DNA of 64,000 bases from contig CAJIZF010000004.1 in NCBI GenBank assembly GCA_905181835.1, positions 558,001-622,000 of the forward strand, read 5' to 3'. How positions within the stretch are numbered: the first letter of the stretch is position 1; the number at the start of each line of letters is the position of its first letter. A program made the position numbers and the translations under genes. The stretch is from an uncultured Flavobacteriaceae bacterium (GTDB lineage Bacteria > Bacteroidota > Bacteroidia > Flavobacteriales > Flavobacteriaceae). Shown here piece after piece: positions 45,344 through 55,291 of the stretch. The notes beneath the pieces were generated by a model that worked only from the letters and a program-made list of their open reading frames with translations, had not been told where the DNA came from and searched no databases.

Positions 45344-48193
45344 CTATTCTACCATAAACTCTTCCATAGGAGTACAAGTGCAAATTAAATTACGGTCTCC
45401 ATAAGCATCATCTACTCTTCTGACCGTTGGCCAAAATTTATTTTCTCTAGTATACGGCAATGGAAAGGCAGCTTTTTCTCTTGAATATGGTAAATTCCAA
45501 TCATCTTTGGTAAGCATTTCCAGAGTATGTGGTGAATTCTTTAGTGCATTATTGGGTTGATCCAATTTGGCTTCATCAATTTCTTTTCTTATTGAAATCA
45601 TAGCGTCACAAAAACGATCTAATTCTTCTAAGCTTTCACTTTCTGTTGGTTCAATCATCATGGTCCCAGCAACAGGAAATGAAACTGTTGGAGCATGAAA
45701 GCCATAATCCATTAATCTTTTTGCGATATCAGTTACTTCAATTCCGTTAGCTTTGAATGGGCGACAATCTATAATCATTTCGTGCGCAGCACGGCCACTT
45801 TCACCGGTGTATAAAACTTCGAAAGAACCATGTAGCCTTTCTTTTATATAATTAGCATTTAGTATTGCAAATTCAGTCGATTTTTTTAATCCTTTTTCTC
45901 CAAGCATACAGATATAAGCATAGGAAATCAAACAAACTAATGCTGATCCCCATGGAGCTGCTGAGATAGCTGTAATCGCTTTTTCTCCTCCAGTTTTTAT
46001 AATTGGATTGCTTGGTAAAAAAGGGGCTAATTGTTTTGCAACGCAAATGGGACCGACTCCAGGACCACCGCCACCGTGTGGAATGGCAAATGTTTTGTGT
46101 AAGTTTAAGTGACATACATCCGCTCCAATTGCTCCTGGATTCGTTAAGGCAACTTGAGCATTCATATTTGCTCCATCCATATATACTTGACCTCCGTTTT
46201 CATGAATAATACGATTGATTTCGATAATTGAAGCTTCATAAACGCCATGCGTTGAAGGATAAGTTATCATTAAAGATGATAGGTTGTCTTTATATAAAAC
46301 AGCTTTTTCGCGTAAATCATCAATATCAATGTCTCCTTGGTCAGTAGCTTTAGTTACAACAACTTTCATTCCTGCCATCACTGCACTTGCGGGGTTGGTT
46401 CCATGAGCTGAAGAAGGGATTAAGCAAATATTTCTATGATGGTCTCCTCTGGATTCGTGATAAGCTCTAATCACCATTAAACCCGAAAATTCTCCTTGTG
46501 CGCCAGAGTTTGGTTGCAAAGAAGTTGCAGCAAAACCTGTGATTTCAGTTAATTGGTCTTCTAAGTTCTTTAACATTTCTTGGTACCCTTGAGCTTGTTC
46601 TAAAGGAACATAAGGATGAATACTTGACCAATTTGGGTTACTCAATGGAAGCATCTCTGAAGCTGCGTTAAGTTTCATAGTACAGGATCCTAGAGAGATC
46701 ATAGAATGGTTTAAAGATAAATCTTTTCGTTCGAGTTTCTTGATATAACGCATCATTTCAGTTTCTGAATGATAGGTATTAAAAACCTTATTTGTTAAAT
46801 AAGGTGTTTTTCTGACTAAAGCCTCAGGAATTGAAACGTCAGCAACCAAAGTGTCAATCATTACAAAATCTTTATGAGCACCTTCAGCAAATACATTAAC
46901 GATTTTGTGAAGGTCGTTTAAGCTTGTAGTTTCATTTATAGAAATACTGATATTGTTATCATCTATATAATAAAAATTAATCTCATTTCTTTCTGCAATA
47001 GGCTTGATTGTATTTTTTTTTGCTTGTAGTACGATGGTGTCAAAAAAAGTAGAATTTGTTTGAGAAAATCCTAACTTTTCAAGTGCTTTGGCAAGTGTTG
47101 TAGTCGTTTTATTGACTTTAGTTGCAATGTTTTTTAATCCATCCGGACCGTGATATACGGCATACATACCTGCCATTACTGCTAATAAAACTTGTGCTGT
47201 ACATATATTGGAAGTTGCCCTGTCCCTCTTTATATGTTGCTCTCTAGTTTGCAAAGCCATTCTGTAAGATAGGTTGTTGTCCATGTCTTTTGTAACACCT
47301 ATAATCCTTCCTGGGATATTACGCTTGTAAGCTTCTTTAGTAGCGAAATAACCGGCGTGCGGTCCCCCATAGCCTAAAGGAATCCCAAATCGTTGTGTAG
47401 TACCGACGACAACATCAACTCCAAAGTTCCCAGGAGCTTCTAGCAAAACTAAACTTAATATGTCAGCGGCGACTGCGACTTTTATAGAAGCTTGGTGAGC
47501 TTTGTTTACAAATGATTTGTAATCATATATTTCACCAAATTTTCCAGGGTATTGTAACATGGCCCCAAAATACTCATCAGAAAAATCAAAATCTTCATGA
47601 TTTCCTTTAACTAATTCTATGCCTAGTGGATTTGATCTAGTTTCTAACAGTGACATGGTTTGAGGAAAAATTTCTTCTGAGACAAAAAATTTAACAACAT
47701 TATTTTTTTTCTGTGAACGATCACGAACTGAAAATAGTAATGCCATTGCCTCAGCAGCAGCAGTTGCTTCATCCAACAAAGAAGCGTTTGACAATTCCAT
47801 TCCTGTCAAGTCACATACCATCGTTTGAAAATTAATTAAGGCTTCTAATCTACCTTGAGCTATTTCCGCTTGATAAGGCGTATATGCAGTATACCATCCC
47901 GGGTTTTCAAGAATATTTCTTTGAATTACAGGAGGTGAAAAAGTATGGTGATAACCCAGTCCAATGTAGGTTTTAAATAGTTTGTTTTTTTTACTAAGTA
48001 AATTGTTGTGTTCTTGATATTCTTGTTCAGACATTGCTTTAGATAAGGAAAGCTTTTTATCAAGTAGAATGTCTTCTGGAATGGTCTCTTCTATGAGCTG
48101 TTGCATAGAGTTAACACCAATAGTTTTTAGCATTTTACTGAGGTCACTTTTTCTTGGACCAATGTGTCTTTGAGCGAAAGAATCTGTGTTCAT
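45344..48193 (-). CDS. gcvP: Glycine dehydrogenase (decarboxylating), P protein
   Basis: 949 residues; the PLP-dependent P protein of glycine cleavage. The PLP lysine is K700 in CHLNLHKTFAIPHGGGGPG. The two homologous halves are seen: the N-terminal half with the YQAEIAQGRLEALINFQTMV region and the C-terminal half with SLGSCTMKLNAASEM and SAHGTNPASAVMAGM. Length is normal for the one-chain form. Works with the lipoylated H protein, linking to lipB; transcribed alone, divergent from the membrane protein gene. Confidence 0.97.
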   Translation of the reverse strand: MNTDSFAQRHIGPRKSDLSKMLKTIGVNSMQQLIEETIPEDILLDKKLSLSKAMSEQEYQEHNNLLSKKNKLFKTYIGLGYHHTFSPPVIQRNILENPGWYTAYTPYQAEIAQGRLEALINFQTMVCDLTGMELSNASLLDEATAAAEAMALLFSVRDRSQKKNNVVKFFVSEEIFPQTMSLLETRSNPLGIELVKGNHEDFDFSDEYFGAMLQYPGKFGEIYDYKSFVNKAHQASIKVAVAADILSLVLLEAPGNFGVDVVVGTTQRFGIPLGYGGPHAGYFATKEAYKRNIPGRIIGVTKDMDNNLSYRMALQTREQHIKRDRATSNICTAQVLLAVMAGMYAVYHGPDGLKNIATKVNKTTTTLAKALEKLGFSQTNSTFFDTIVLQAKKNTIKPIAERNEINFYYIDDNNISISINETTSLNDLHKIVNVFAEGAHKDFVMIDTLVADVSIPEALVRKTPYLTNKVFNTYHSETEMMRYIKKLERKDLSLNHSMISLGSCTMKLNAASEMLPLSNPNWSSIHPYVPLEQAQGYQEMLKNLEDQLTEITGFAATSLQPNSGAQGEFSGLMVIRAYHESRGDHHRNICLIPSSAHGTNPASAVMAGMKVVVTKATDQGDIDIDDLREKAVLYKDNLSSLMITYPSTHGVYEASIIEINRIIHENGGQVYMDGANMNAQVALTNPGAIGADVCHLNLHKTFAIPHGGGGPGVGPICVAKQLAPFLPSNPIIKTGGEKAITAISAAPWGSALVCLISYAYICMLGEKGLKKSTEFAILNANYIKERLHGSFEVLYTGESGRAAHEMIIDCRPFKANGIEVTDIAKRLMDYGFHAPTVSFPVAGTMMIEPTESESLEELDRFCDAMISIRKEIDEAKLDQPNNALKNSPHTLEMLTKDDWNLPYSREKAAFPLPYTRENKFWPTVRRVDDAYGDRNLICTCTPMEEFMVE

Positions 48194-48217
48194 TTTACTT
48201 CGTTAAAATTTGAAGTG

Positions 48218-48225
48218 CAAATTTA
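48218..48225 (-). promoter_or_regulatory. Candidate -7 element for gcvP
   Basis: Minus strand reads TAAATTTG, matching TAnnTTTG, 24 bases upstream of the gcvP ATG. No -33 box recognised. I saw no tandem glycine riboswitch in the 126-base spacer, which is too short to hold one together with a promoter. Confidence 0.4.
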
Positions 48226-48319
48226 CAATATTTAACAATAAATGAATGTTTTTTAAAATAAAAACAGCTGATTTTTAACGATTAATTGTGATTGATTTAA
48301 CAATGATTATTTTTGTGAG

Positions 48320-49135
48320 ATGAATTGGTTTAAAATTTATATTAGAAGTAGTTTGCATGTCGCTCTTGCAGTCTCTGCGTTGGTTGGTATTACTGCTAAC
48401 GAATTCGATATAAAAATTTTAAAATATTTTTATTTCTTCATTTTTTTTAGCACCATTGCTGGGTACAACTTTGTAAAGTTTGTGTCAATATACAAATCTT
48501 CCAAACACGAAATTTCGCTATTTTTAAAGCTAATTCAACTAATTTCTGTAATAGCAGGTTTATTTTTTTATTTTCAACTTTCAAAAGCTTCAATAGTTTT
48601 TGTCTTATTCCTAGCGATTGTGACATTTTTATACGCAAACCCTTTACATAAAAATAAAAATTTGAGAAACCTGACAGGCCTCAAAATTAGTATTGTCGCT
48701 TTAGTTTGGGCTAGTACAACTGTTGTTTTGCCTATTTTAAACGAAAATATTGAATTACTAAATAAAAATATTTGGTTATCTTTTATTCAAAGATTTCTAT
48801 TTGTTTTTATTCTTACATTACCTTTTGAAATCAGAGATTTAAAATTTGACGAATCAACAATCGAAACTTTGCCACAGAGGTTAGGGGTTTGTAAAACAAA
48901 ATTGATCGGCACTTTTTTATTATTTGTAGTACTCGTTTTAGAATTTTTTAAAGATGAAATCAATAAGAATCATCTTTATAGTTTAGCGTTGATCACCCCT
49001 ATTTTATTTTTATTCCTTTTATTCTCTAAAAAAAATGAACCAAAATATTACTCCTCATTTTGGGTAGAAAGTATTCCTATTGTTTGGTATGGATTGTCAA
49101 GTTTGATTCTATACAATTTTAATGCTTTTAATTGA
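48320..49135 (+). CDS. UbiA-like integral membrane protein
   Basis: 271 residues with eight to nine hydrophobic helices. General fold and the segment LPFEIRDLKFDESTIETLPQRLG resemble the second acidic motif of UbiA prenyltransferases, but the first motif NDxxDxxxD is replaced by GYNFVKFVSIYK, which lacks the aspartates. So it is either a diverged UbiA relative or a non-prenyltransferase. Hypothetical in most flavobacteria. Divergent from gcvP. Confidence 0.65.
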   Translation: MNWFKIYIRSSLHVALAVSALVGITANEFDIKILKYFYFFIFFSTIAGYNFVKFVSIYKSSKHEISLFLKLIQLISVIAGLFFYFQLSKASIVFVLFLAIVTFLYANPLHKNKNLRNLTGLKISIVALVWASTTVVLPILNENIELLNKNIWLSFIQRFLFVFILTLPFEIRDLKFDESTIETLPQRLGVCKTKLIGTFLLFVVLVLEFFKDEINKNHLYSLALITPILFLFLLFSKKNEPKYYSSFWVESIPIVWYGLSSLILYNFNAFN

Positions 49136-49179
49136 AGTCTTTTTTTTAAGTTTTAGCTTATCACTTCGAGTCATCGTTT

Positions 49180-51198
49180 TTAAATCAAACCAGCTCTTTT
49201 TAAAAGAGCCTCTGGATTTGGTTTCGATCCTTTAAATTTAATATATAATTCCAATGGATCACAGGTTCCGCCTTGAGACAATACAGTATTTTTAAATTTT
49301 GCAGCAATTTTATTGTTAAAAATCCCGTGATCTTTAAAATGTTTGAATGCGTCTGCATCCAATACTTCAGCCCATTTGTAACTATAATATCCTGCAGAAT
49401 AACCGCCTTGAAATATATGAGAAAAAGAGGTGCTCATACAATTTTCTTTTACATCTGGATAGAGCTGTGTAGTTGAGAATGAAAGGGTTTCAAATTCCTT
49501 TACATTTTTTACACTACTTGGGTCTTCTCCGTGCCAAGCAATATCTAACAATCCAAAGCTAATTTGTCTGAGTGTTTGCATACCTTCATGAAAAGTTGCT
49601 GAAGCTTTAATTTTATTAATTAACTCCATAGGTATTATTTGTTCACTTTTATAATGCTTCGCAAAAAGTTCTAAAGCTTCTTTTTCATAACACCAATTTT
49701 CTAGAAGTTGGCTTGGTAATTCCACAAAGTCCCAGGAAACATTGGTTCCAGATAATCCTTTGTAGGTAGTATTTGCCAACATTCCATGTAAACCATGTCC
49801 AAACTCATGAAATAACGTAGTTACTTCATTAAATGATAATAATGAAGGTTTGCTTTTTGTAGGTTTTGTAAAGTTGCAAACATTCGATATGTGCGGACGT
49901 TCATTTTTTGTTTGGGATTTATATTGGGCTTTAAACGAGGTCATCCAGGCACCAGATCTTTTTCCCGCTCGTGGATGAAAGTCTGCATAAAACAGAGCTA
50001 TAAAATTGTTGTTTTGATCAGTTACTTCATAAGTTTTAACATCTTCATGATAGGTGTCTAAATTATAAACTTCTTTAAAGTTTAGTTGGTATAATTTATT
50101 GGCAATTTCAAAAACACCTTCAATTACATTTTCTAATTTAAAATAAGGTTTTAACTTTTCGTCATCTAAATCAAACAACTTTTGCTTTAATTTTTCTGAA
50201 TAATAAGCAGCATCCCATTTTTCTAGTTGATCAATACCGTCCAGTTCCTTTGCAAAGTCCTCCAGTTTTTTAAATTCAGATTGGGCAGCTGGTTTTGCCT
50301 TCTCAAGTAATTCATATAAAAATTCTAAAACTTTTTCTGGTGTTTTTGCCATTCGTTCTTCTAATACAAAATGTGCATGAGAGAAATATCCTAATACCTG
50401 AGCTCTTTGATGTCGAAGATTTACGATTTCTAATACCAAAGATTGATTGTCGTTTTCATTATTGTTAAAAGCTCTTTGTCCAAATGCAACAGTGATTTTT
50501 TTTCTTAATTCACGTTGGTTAGAATACGTAACAAATGGAACATAACTTGGGTAATCTAAGGTAAATACCCAACCGGTCATTTTTTTTTCTTTGGCAGTTT
50601 GTGCAGCCATTTCAATAACCCCCTCTGGCAATCCAGACAACTCTCTCTTGTGAGTGATTTGCAGGTAAAATTTATTAGTTTCTGCCAATACATTTTCGCC
50701 AAATTTCAATTTTAATTTGGAAAGCTTACCGTCAATTTCTCTTAATATTTCTTTGTCTTTGTCCGATAAATTTGCACCATTTCTTGCAAAACTTTTGTAT
50801 TGTTTCTCGAGTAACATGTTTTGCTCCGAATTAAGTGATAACGAAGATTTGAAATCATAAACTTGTTTTACTCTCTGAAAAAGTTTTTCATTTAATAATA
50901 AATCGTTCCTAAAATCAGAAAGTAATGGAGAAACTTCTTGTGCTATTTTTTGAATTTCATCATTGGTCTCAGCACTGTTTAAATTAAAAAAGATACTTGA
51001 AATTCTATCTAATTGAAGACCTGTACAATCTAGTGCTTCGATCGTATTTTTGAATGTTGGAGCTTCCTTATTTTCTGAAATTTCGTTTATTTGAGTTCTT
51101 GTGACAGCAATAAAATGGTTGATTGCTGGAGAAAAATGTTCATTTTTGATTTTCGAAAACGGTGCTGTTTCGAAAGGAGTTAATAAAGGGTTATTCAT
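49180..51198 (-). CDS. M3 family metallopeptidase (oligopeptidase A / Dcp type)
   Basis: 672 residues. Zinc motif HEFGHGLHGML with H464, E465, H468, and a downstream Glu in DFVELPSQLLENWCY. N-terminal helical domain is typical of thimet/oligopeptidase A. No signal peptide, so probably cytoplasmic peptide breakdown. It follows purE by 52 bases on the same strand; a functional link is unlikely. Confidence 0.95.
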   Translation of the reverse strand: MNNPLLTPFETAPFSKIKNEHFSPAINHFIAVTRTQINEISENKEAPTFKNTIEALDCTGLQLDRISSIFFNLNSAETNDEIQKIAQEVSPLLSDFRNDLLLNEKLFQRVKQVYDFKSSLSLNSEQNMLLEKQYKSFARNGANLSDKDKEILREIDGKLSKLKLKFGENVLAETNKFYLQITHKRELSGLPEGVIEMAAQTAKEKKMTGWVFTLDYPSYVPFVTYSNQRELRKKITVAFGQRAFNNNENDNQSLVLEIVNLRHQRAQVLGYFSHAHFVLEERMAKTPEKVLEFLYELLEKAKPAAQSEFKKLEDFAKELDGIDQLEKWDAAYYSEKLKQKLFDLDDEKLKPYFKLENVIEGVFEIANKLYQLNFKEVYNLDTYHEDVKTYEVTDQNNNFIALFYADFHPRAGKRSGAWMTSFKAQYKSQTKNERPHISNVCNFTKPTKSKPSLLSFNEVTTLFHEFGHGLHGMLANTTYKGLSGTNVSWDFVELPSQLLENWCYEKEALELFAKHYKSEQIIPMELINKIKASATFHEGMQTLRQISFGLLDIAWHGEDPSSVKNVKEFETLSFSTTQLYPDVKENCMSTSFSHIFQGGYSAGYYSYKWAEVLDADAFKHFKDHGIFNNKIAAKFKNTVLSQGGTCDPLELYIKFKGSKPNPEALLKRAGLI

Positions 51199-51250
51199 AA
51201 ATTTTTTTGGATATAATTTAATATTGTTTTAGAGTGTTGATTCAATGAAA

Positions 51251-51733
51251 TTATTTAATCTCTTTTGCCCCTTTTTCAACCTTAAGTTTTAAACCTTCTT
51301 TGTAAGTAATTATTTTATCCAATACACATTGATCATTAGTTCCAATTATTTGAGCTGCTAAAATACCTGCGTTTTTAGCACCATCCAGAGCAACTGTAGC
51401 TACAGGTACTCCTCCAGGCATTTGAAGAATCGATAAAATAGAGTCCCAGCCATCGATTGAATTTCTTGACTTTACAGGAACTCCAATAACAGGCAAAGGC
51501 GACAATGAGGCAATCATTCCTGGTAAGTGAGCTGCACCTCCTGCACCAGCTATAATTACAGTAAACCCTTTTTTGTGAGCATTTTTACCATAATCAAATA
51601 ATTTTTCTGGTGTTCTGTGTGCAGAGACAATGTCTACCTCTACTTCTATATCAAATCCAGTTAGGATGTCGATAGCTTCTTGCATAATAGGAAGATCACT
51701 CGTGCTTCCCATAATTATTCCTACTTTATTCAT
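51251..51733 (-). CDS. purE: N5-carboxyaminoimidazole ribonucleotide mutase
   Basis: About 160 residues from ATG 51733 (MNKVGIIMGSTSDLPIMQEA); an in-frame ATG at 51754 would add seven residues not found in the family. Moves the carboxylate of N5-CAIR to C4. Motifs: GSTSDLPIM, SAHRTPEKLFDY (catalytic His), AGAGGAAHLPGMIASLSPLP. Lies 43 bases after purK, a standard purK-purE pair. Confidence 0.96.
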   Translation of the reverse strand: MNKVGIIMGSTSDLPIMQEAIDILTGFDIEVEVDIVSAHRTPEKLFDYGKNAHKKGFTVIIAGAGGAAHLPGMIASLSPLPVIGVPVKSRNSIDGWDSILSILQMPGGVPVATVALDGAKNAGILAAQIIGTNDQCVLDKIITYKEGLKLKVEKGAKEIK

Positions 51734-51776
51734 TTGTATATATTTAGTCCCCATTAAGGGGTTTTTTATAGTTAGA

Positions 51777-52934
51777 CTAGCGGTTAATTACTTTGATAGT
51801 CTTTTTTACTAATTCTGCGATTTTACGTGCTTTACTAATATCATTATTTACAATAGTCACATGTCCCATTTTTCTAAAAGGTCTTGTTTGTTTTTTTCCG
51901 TATATATGGGGCGTAACTCCTTCTAAACTTAATATTTGTTCTAGATTTTTATAGTATGCATCTCCTATATATCCTTCTTCTCCTACAAGATTAACCATGA
52001 TAGCAGCGATTTTACTTTTGGTATTTCCTAATGGAAGGTTTAGTATTGCTCTAATATGTTGTTCAAATTGATTTGTCAAACTTCCTTCAATACTAAAATG
52101 GCCACTATTATGTGGTCTTGGAGCAACTTCATTAACAAGGATTTCTCCCTCTTCAGTCTGAAACAATTCGACTGCTAGTAAGCCAACATGTTCAAATGCA
52201 TTAGACACCTTTTCAGCGATTTTTTTTGCTCTTTCAGCAATATTATTTTCAATTCGAGCAGGACAAATTACATATTCAACTTGATTTGCTTCAGGGTGAA
52301 ATTCCATTTCAACAACAGGATAGGATGCTACTTCTCCATTGGGATTACGACTAACGATGACAGCTAATTCATTGACAAAAGGGATTAGTTTTTCAGCTAT
52401 ACATGGAATATTCTTTACATTTGCTAAATCTTCTTTGTTTTTGACAATACAAACTCCCATTCCATCATAACCTCCTGTACTTTGCTTCCAAACAAATGGA
52501 TATCTAATTTCATACTTATTGATGGCAACTATTAATTCATCTTTTGAATTAAAAACTTGAAACGAAGAGGTGGGAATTTGATGTGTTTGATAAAATTTCT
52601 TTTGAGTAATTTTATCATTTATATTACGCAATGTATTCGAAGATGGGTATACAGTAATGCCTTCTTTTTCAAGCGCTTCAAGAGCATCAATATTAACATG
52701 TTCAATTTCAAAAGTGAGTACATCAACCTTTTTCCCAAAATTATATACCGTCTCGAAATCCATTAAATCACCAACTTCAAATGTATCGCAAGCAATTTTA
52801 CAAGGGGCATTTTTACTAGGATCTAGAACACTTGTTTTGATATCAAACTTTCGTGTTTCATATAAGAGCATTTTTCCTAATTGACCACCTCCTAAAATAC
52901 CTAATGTAAAATTTGATGAGAAATAATGAACCAT
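51777..52934 (-). CDS. purK: N5-carboxyaminoimidazole ribonucleotide synthetase
   Basis: About 385 residues from ATG 52934 (MVHYFSSNFTLGILGGGQLG); an in-frame ATG at 52955 adds seven residues. ATP-grasp enzyme that carboxylates AIR with bicarbonate in purine synthesis. Features: LGILGGGQLGKMLLYE, WKQSTGGYDGMGVCIV (ATP loop), EVAPRPHNSGHFSIEGS. Operon with purE. Confidence 0.96.
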   Translation of the reverse strand: MVHYFSSNFTLGILGGGQLGKMLLYETRKFDIKTSVLDPSKNAPCKIACDTFEVGDLMDFETVYNFGKKVDVLTFEIEHVNIDALEALEKEGITVYPSSNTLRNINDKITQKKFYQTHQIPTSSFQVFNSKDELIVAINKYEIRYPFVWKQSTGGYDGMGVCIVKNKEDLANVKNIPCIAEKLIPFVNELAVIVSRNPNGEVASYPVVEMEFHPEANQVEYVICPARIENNIAERAKKIAEKVSNAFEHVGLLAVELFQTEEGEILVNEVAPRPHNSGHFSIEGSLTNQFEQHIRAILNLPLGNTKSKIAAIMVNLVGEEGYIGDAYYKNLEQILSLEGVTPHIYGKKQTRPFRKMGHVTIVNNDISKARKIAELVKKTIKVINR

Positions 52935-53010
52935 TCGTTTTATAATTAGGTGCAAAAATAAATCATTCTAATCAGATAGAGAAGTTTACAAGAAATAATA
53001 AGTTAATCCT

Positions 53011-53018
53011 TATCTTTG
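53011..53018 (+). promoter_or_regulatory. Candidate -7 element for hpt-adk
   Basis: TATCTTTG matches TAnnTTTG, 58 bases before the ATG. The nearest upstream TTT-like -33 is TTTA, so the match is partial. Confidence 0.4.
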
Positions 53019-53076
53019 CGTTTTTATTTTGATGCCGAAACAGGAATTAAAAATTGGTTAAATTTTAGCTTAAATA

Positions 53077-54183
53077 ATGATTCAATTACAAGATTTATTC
53101 TTTCAAAAATTTATTTCAAAAGCAGAAGTTAAAGGGGCAGTTAACGATGTTTCTTTAAAAATTAACAAGGACTATAAAGAAAAATCACCGGTATTTTTAA
53201 TTGTATTGAATGGTGCTTTCTTTTTTGGCGCAGACATCATAAAAAAATTTGATGGTACTTGTGAAATGAGTTTTGTGAAAGTAAATTCCTATGAAGGAAC
53301 TGAATCGAAGGGAGCTGTGTCAACCGTAATGGGCTTAGATACAACTCTAAAAAACCGAGATGTAATTATAGTTGAAGATATTGTAGACTCCGGTAATACG
53401 ATCGAAGCGATCTTAAAAATGCTCAAACAAGAACAAGTGAAAAGTTGCAAAATTGCAACCATGTTTTATAAGCCTTTAGCATTTAAAAAAAACTACCCTA
53501 TTGATTACGTTGGAATGGAAATCGAAAATGATTTCATTGTAGGATATGGTCTTGATTATAATGAGCTAGGCAGAAATTTAAGTGCAATATATAGGTTAAA
53601 ACCCCGAAAAATGAAAAATATAGTGTTATTTGGTCCTCCAGGGGCAGGGAAAGGAACTCAGGCTGAGTACTTAAAAGTGAAATATAATCTCGTACATATT
53701 TCCACAGGAGATGTGTTTAGATACAATATAAAAAACGAGACAAAATTAGGGATATTAGCAAAGTCATACATGGATAACGGAGATTTAGTTCCTGATGAAG
53801 TTACCATAGAAATGCTTAAAGCAGAAGTTGAAAAAAACAACGATGCCCAAGGATTTATTTTTGATGGATTTCCTAGAACACATTCTCAAGCTGCAGCATT
53901 AGATAGTTTTTTAGCTGAGAAAGGAGAAGGAATTAATGGCATGGTAGCACTAGAAGTTGATGAAAATTTATTAGTGGAGCGATTGTTACAAAGAGGAGAA
54001 ACAAGTGGAAGAGCTGATGATCAAGATGAATCTAAAATCAGAAATCGCTTCAACGAGTATAAAACAAAGACTGCTGTGTTAAAAGATTATTATGAAGATC
54101 AAAATAAATATTTTGGAATCCAGGGAGTAGGAAGTATCGAAGAAGTTACTGAAAGGCTTTGCAAGGTTATCGATAATTTATAG
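53077..54183 (+). CDS. hpt-adk: Hypoxanthine phosphoribosyltransferase-adenylate kinase fusion protein
   Basis: 368 residues in one frame. Residues 1-178 are an Hpt domain (LNGAFFFGADIIKK, and the PRPP motif VIIVEDIVDSGNTIEAI). Residues 179-368 are a complete adenylate kinase, starting at an internal Met (codon at 53611) with the P-loop VLFGPPGAGKGTQAEYL, GFPRTHSQAAALD and a LID region (QRGETSGRADDQDE). The junction is RLKPRKM. Each half has normal stand-alone length. Fusions of this pair occur in some Flavobacteriaceae; in others the genes are adjacent. Salvage of hypoxanthine to IMP joined to AMP/ADP balance. Followed by obgE. Confidence 0.93.
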   Translation: MIQLQDLFFQKFISKAEVKGAVNDVSLKINKDYKEKSPVFLIVLNGAFFFGADIIKKFDGTCEMSFVKVNSYEGTESKGAVSTVMGLDTTLKNRDVIIVEDIVDSGNTIEAILKMLKQEQVKSCKIATMFYKPLAFKKNYPIDYVGMEIENDFIVGYGLDYNELGRNLSAIYRLKPRKMKNIVLFGPPGAGKGTQAEYLKVKYNLVHISTGDVFRYNIKNETKLGILAKSYMDNGDLVPDEVTIEMLKAEVEKNNDAQGFIFDGFPRTHSQAAALDSFLAEKGEGINGMVALEVDENLLVERLLQRGETSGRADDQDESKIRNRFNEYKTKTAVLKDYYEDQNKYFGIQGVGSIEEVTERLCKVIDNL

Positions 54184-54223
54184 TGGTAATTAATTTTATA
54201 TAACTCAATTCACGATTTAAATT

Positions 54224-55234
54224 ATGACTGAAGGAAATTTTGTAGACTATGTAAAAATGCACCTAACCTCTGGTAAAGGGGGGCAAGGAAGTGCTCATTT
54301 GCGTCGTGAAAAATACATACCAAAAGGAGGACCAGATGGAGGTGATGGAGGTCGTGGAGGTCACGTTATTTTGAGAGCAAACCCAAACCTTTGGACCTTA
54401 TATCATTTAAAGTTTAAAAGACATTACAAGGCAGGTCACGGTGGTGCTGGAAGTAAACAAACAAGTACGGGCGCTGATGGTGAGGATATAATCATTGAAG
54501 TTCCATTAGGAACTGTAGTTAGAGATTCTGAAAATCAAAATATTATTCTCGAAATCACTGAAAAAGAACAAGAATTTATTATTGCAGCCGGAGGAAAAGG
54601 TGGTTTGGGTAATGATCACTTTAAAAGTTCAACCAATCAGACTCCAAGATACGCACAACCAGGATTAGATGGGGTAGAAGTGAACATTACACTTGAGTTA
54701 AAGGTGTTAGCGGATGTTGGTTTGGTAGGTTTTCCAAATGCGGGTAAATCCACACTACTCTCGGTTGTAACTGCGGCAAAACCAAAGATAGCCAATTACG
54801 AGTTTACCACCCTGAAACCAAATTTAGGAATTGTTGAATATCGAGATCATCAAACCTTTGTAATGGCAGATATTCCAGGAATCATTGAGGGAGCTGCTGA
54901 AGGAAAAGGGTTGGGACATTATTTTTTAAGACATATTGAGCGAAATTCTACTTTATTGTTTTTAATACCTGCAGATGCAGATGATATAAAGAAGCAATAT
55001 GATATTTTATTAGATGAATTACGACGCTATAATCCTGAAATGCTTGATAAAGATCGATTAATTGCTATTTCAAAATGCGATATGTTAGATGATGAATTAC
55101 AAGCAGAAATGAAACAAGAATTGGATAAAGATTTTAAAGATATTCCTTATCTGTTTTTCTCTGCGGTAGCTCAAAAAGGGTTAATAGAACTAAAAGATAG
55201 ACTCTGGGAAATGTTAAACAATTCGAAACTTTGA
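54224..55234 (+). CDS. obgE: GTPase ObgE (CgtA)
   Basis: 336 residues; ribosome-associated essential GTPase involved in 50S maturation and stress signals. Obg domain residues 1-155 with glycine-rich repeats ([40 protein letters not shown]). G domain motifs: [12 protein letters not shown] (G1), [11 protein letters not shown] (G3), SKCDMLDD (G4-like). Lacks the variable C-terminal domain seen in some. Forty bases after hpt-adk, so likely one operon. Confidence 0.97.
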   Translation: MTEGNFVDYVKMHLTSGKGGQGSAHLRREKYIPKGGPDGGDGGRGGHVILRANPNLWTLYHLKFKRHYKAGHGGAGSKQTSTGADGEDIIIEVPLGTVVRDSENQNIILEITEKEQEFIIAAGGKGGLGNDHFKSSTNQTPRYAQPGLDGVEVNITLELKVLADVGLVGFPNAGKSTLLSVVTAAKPKIANYEFTTLKPNLGIVEYRDHQTFVMADIPGIIEGAAEGKGLGHYFLRHIERNSTLLFLIPADADDIKKQYDILLDELRRYNPEMLDKDRLIAISKCDMLDDELQAEMKQELDKDFKDIPYLFFSAVAQKGLIELKDRLWEMLNNSKL

Positions 55235-55291
55235 TAACTAAAAAAATATTTTTTACCTTTTAAGGTATTTAAGATACTTATTAATTTACTT

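Noticed and set aside
48194-48319. Glycine riboswitch upstream of gcvP
   Set aside because: The spacer is only 126 bases, AT-rich and already holds the promoter; no tandem aptamer-like GC stems are visible.
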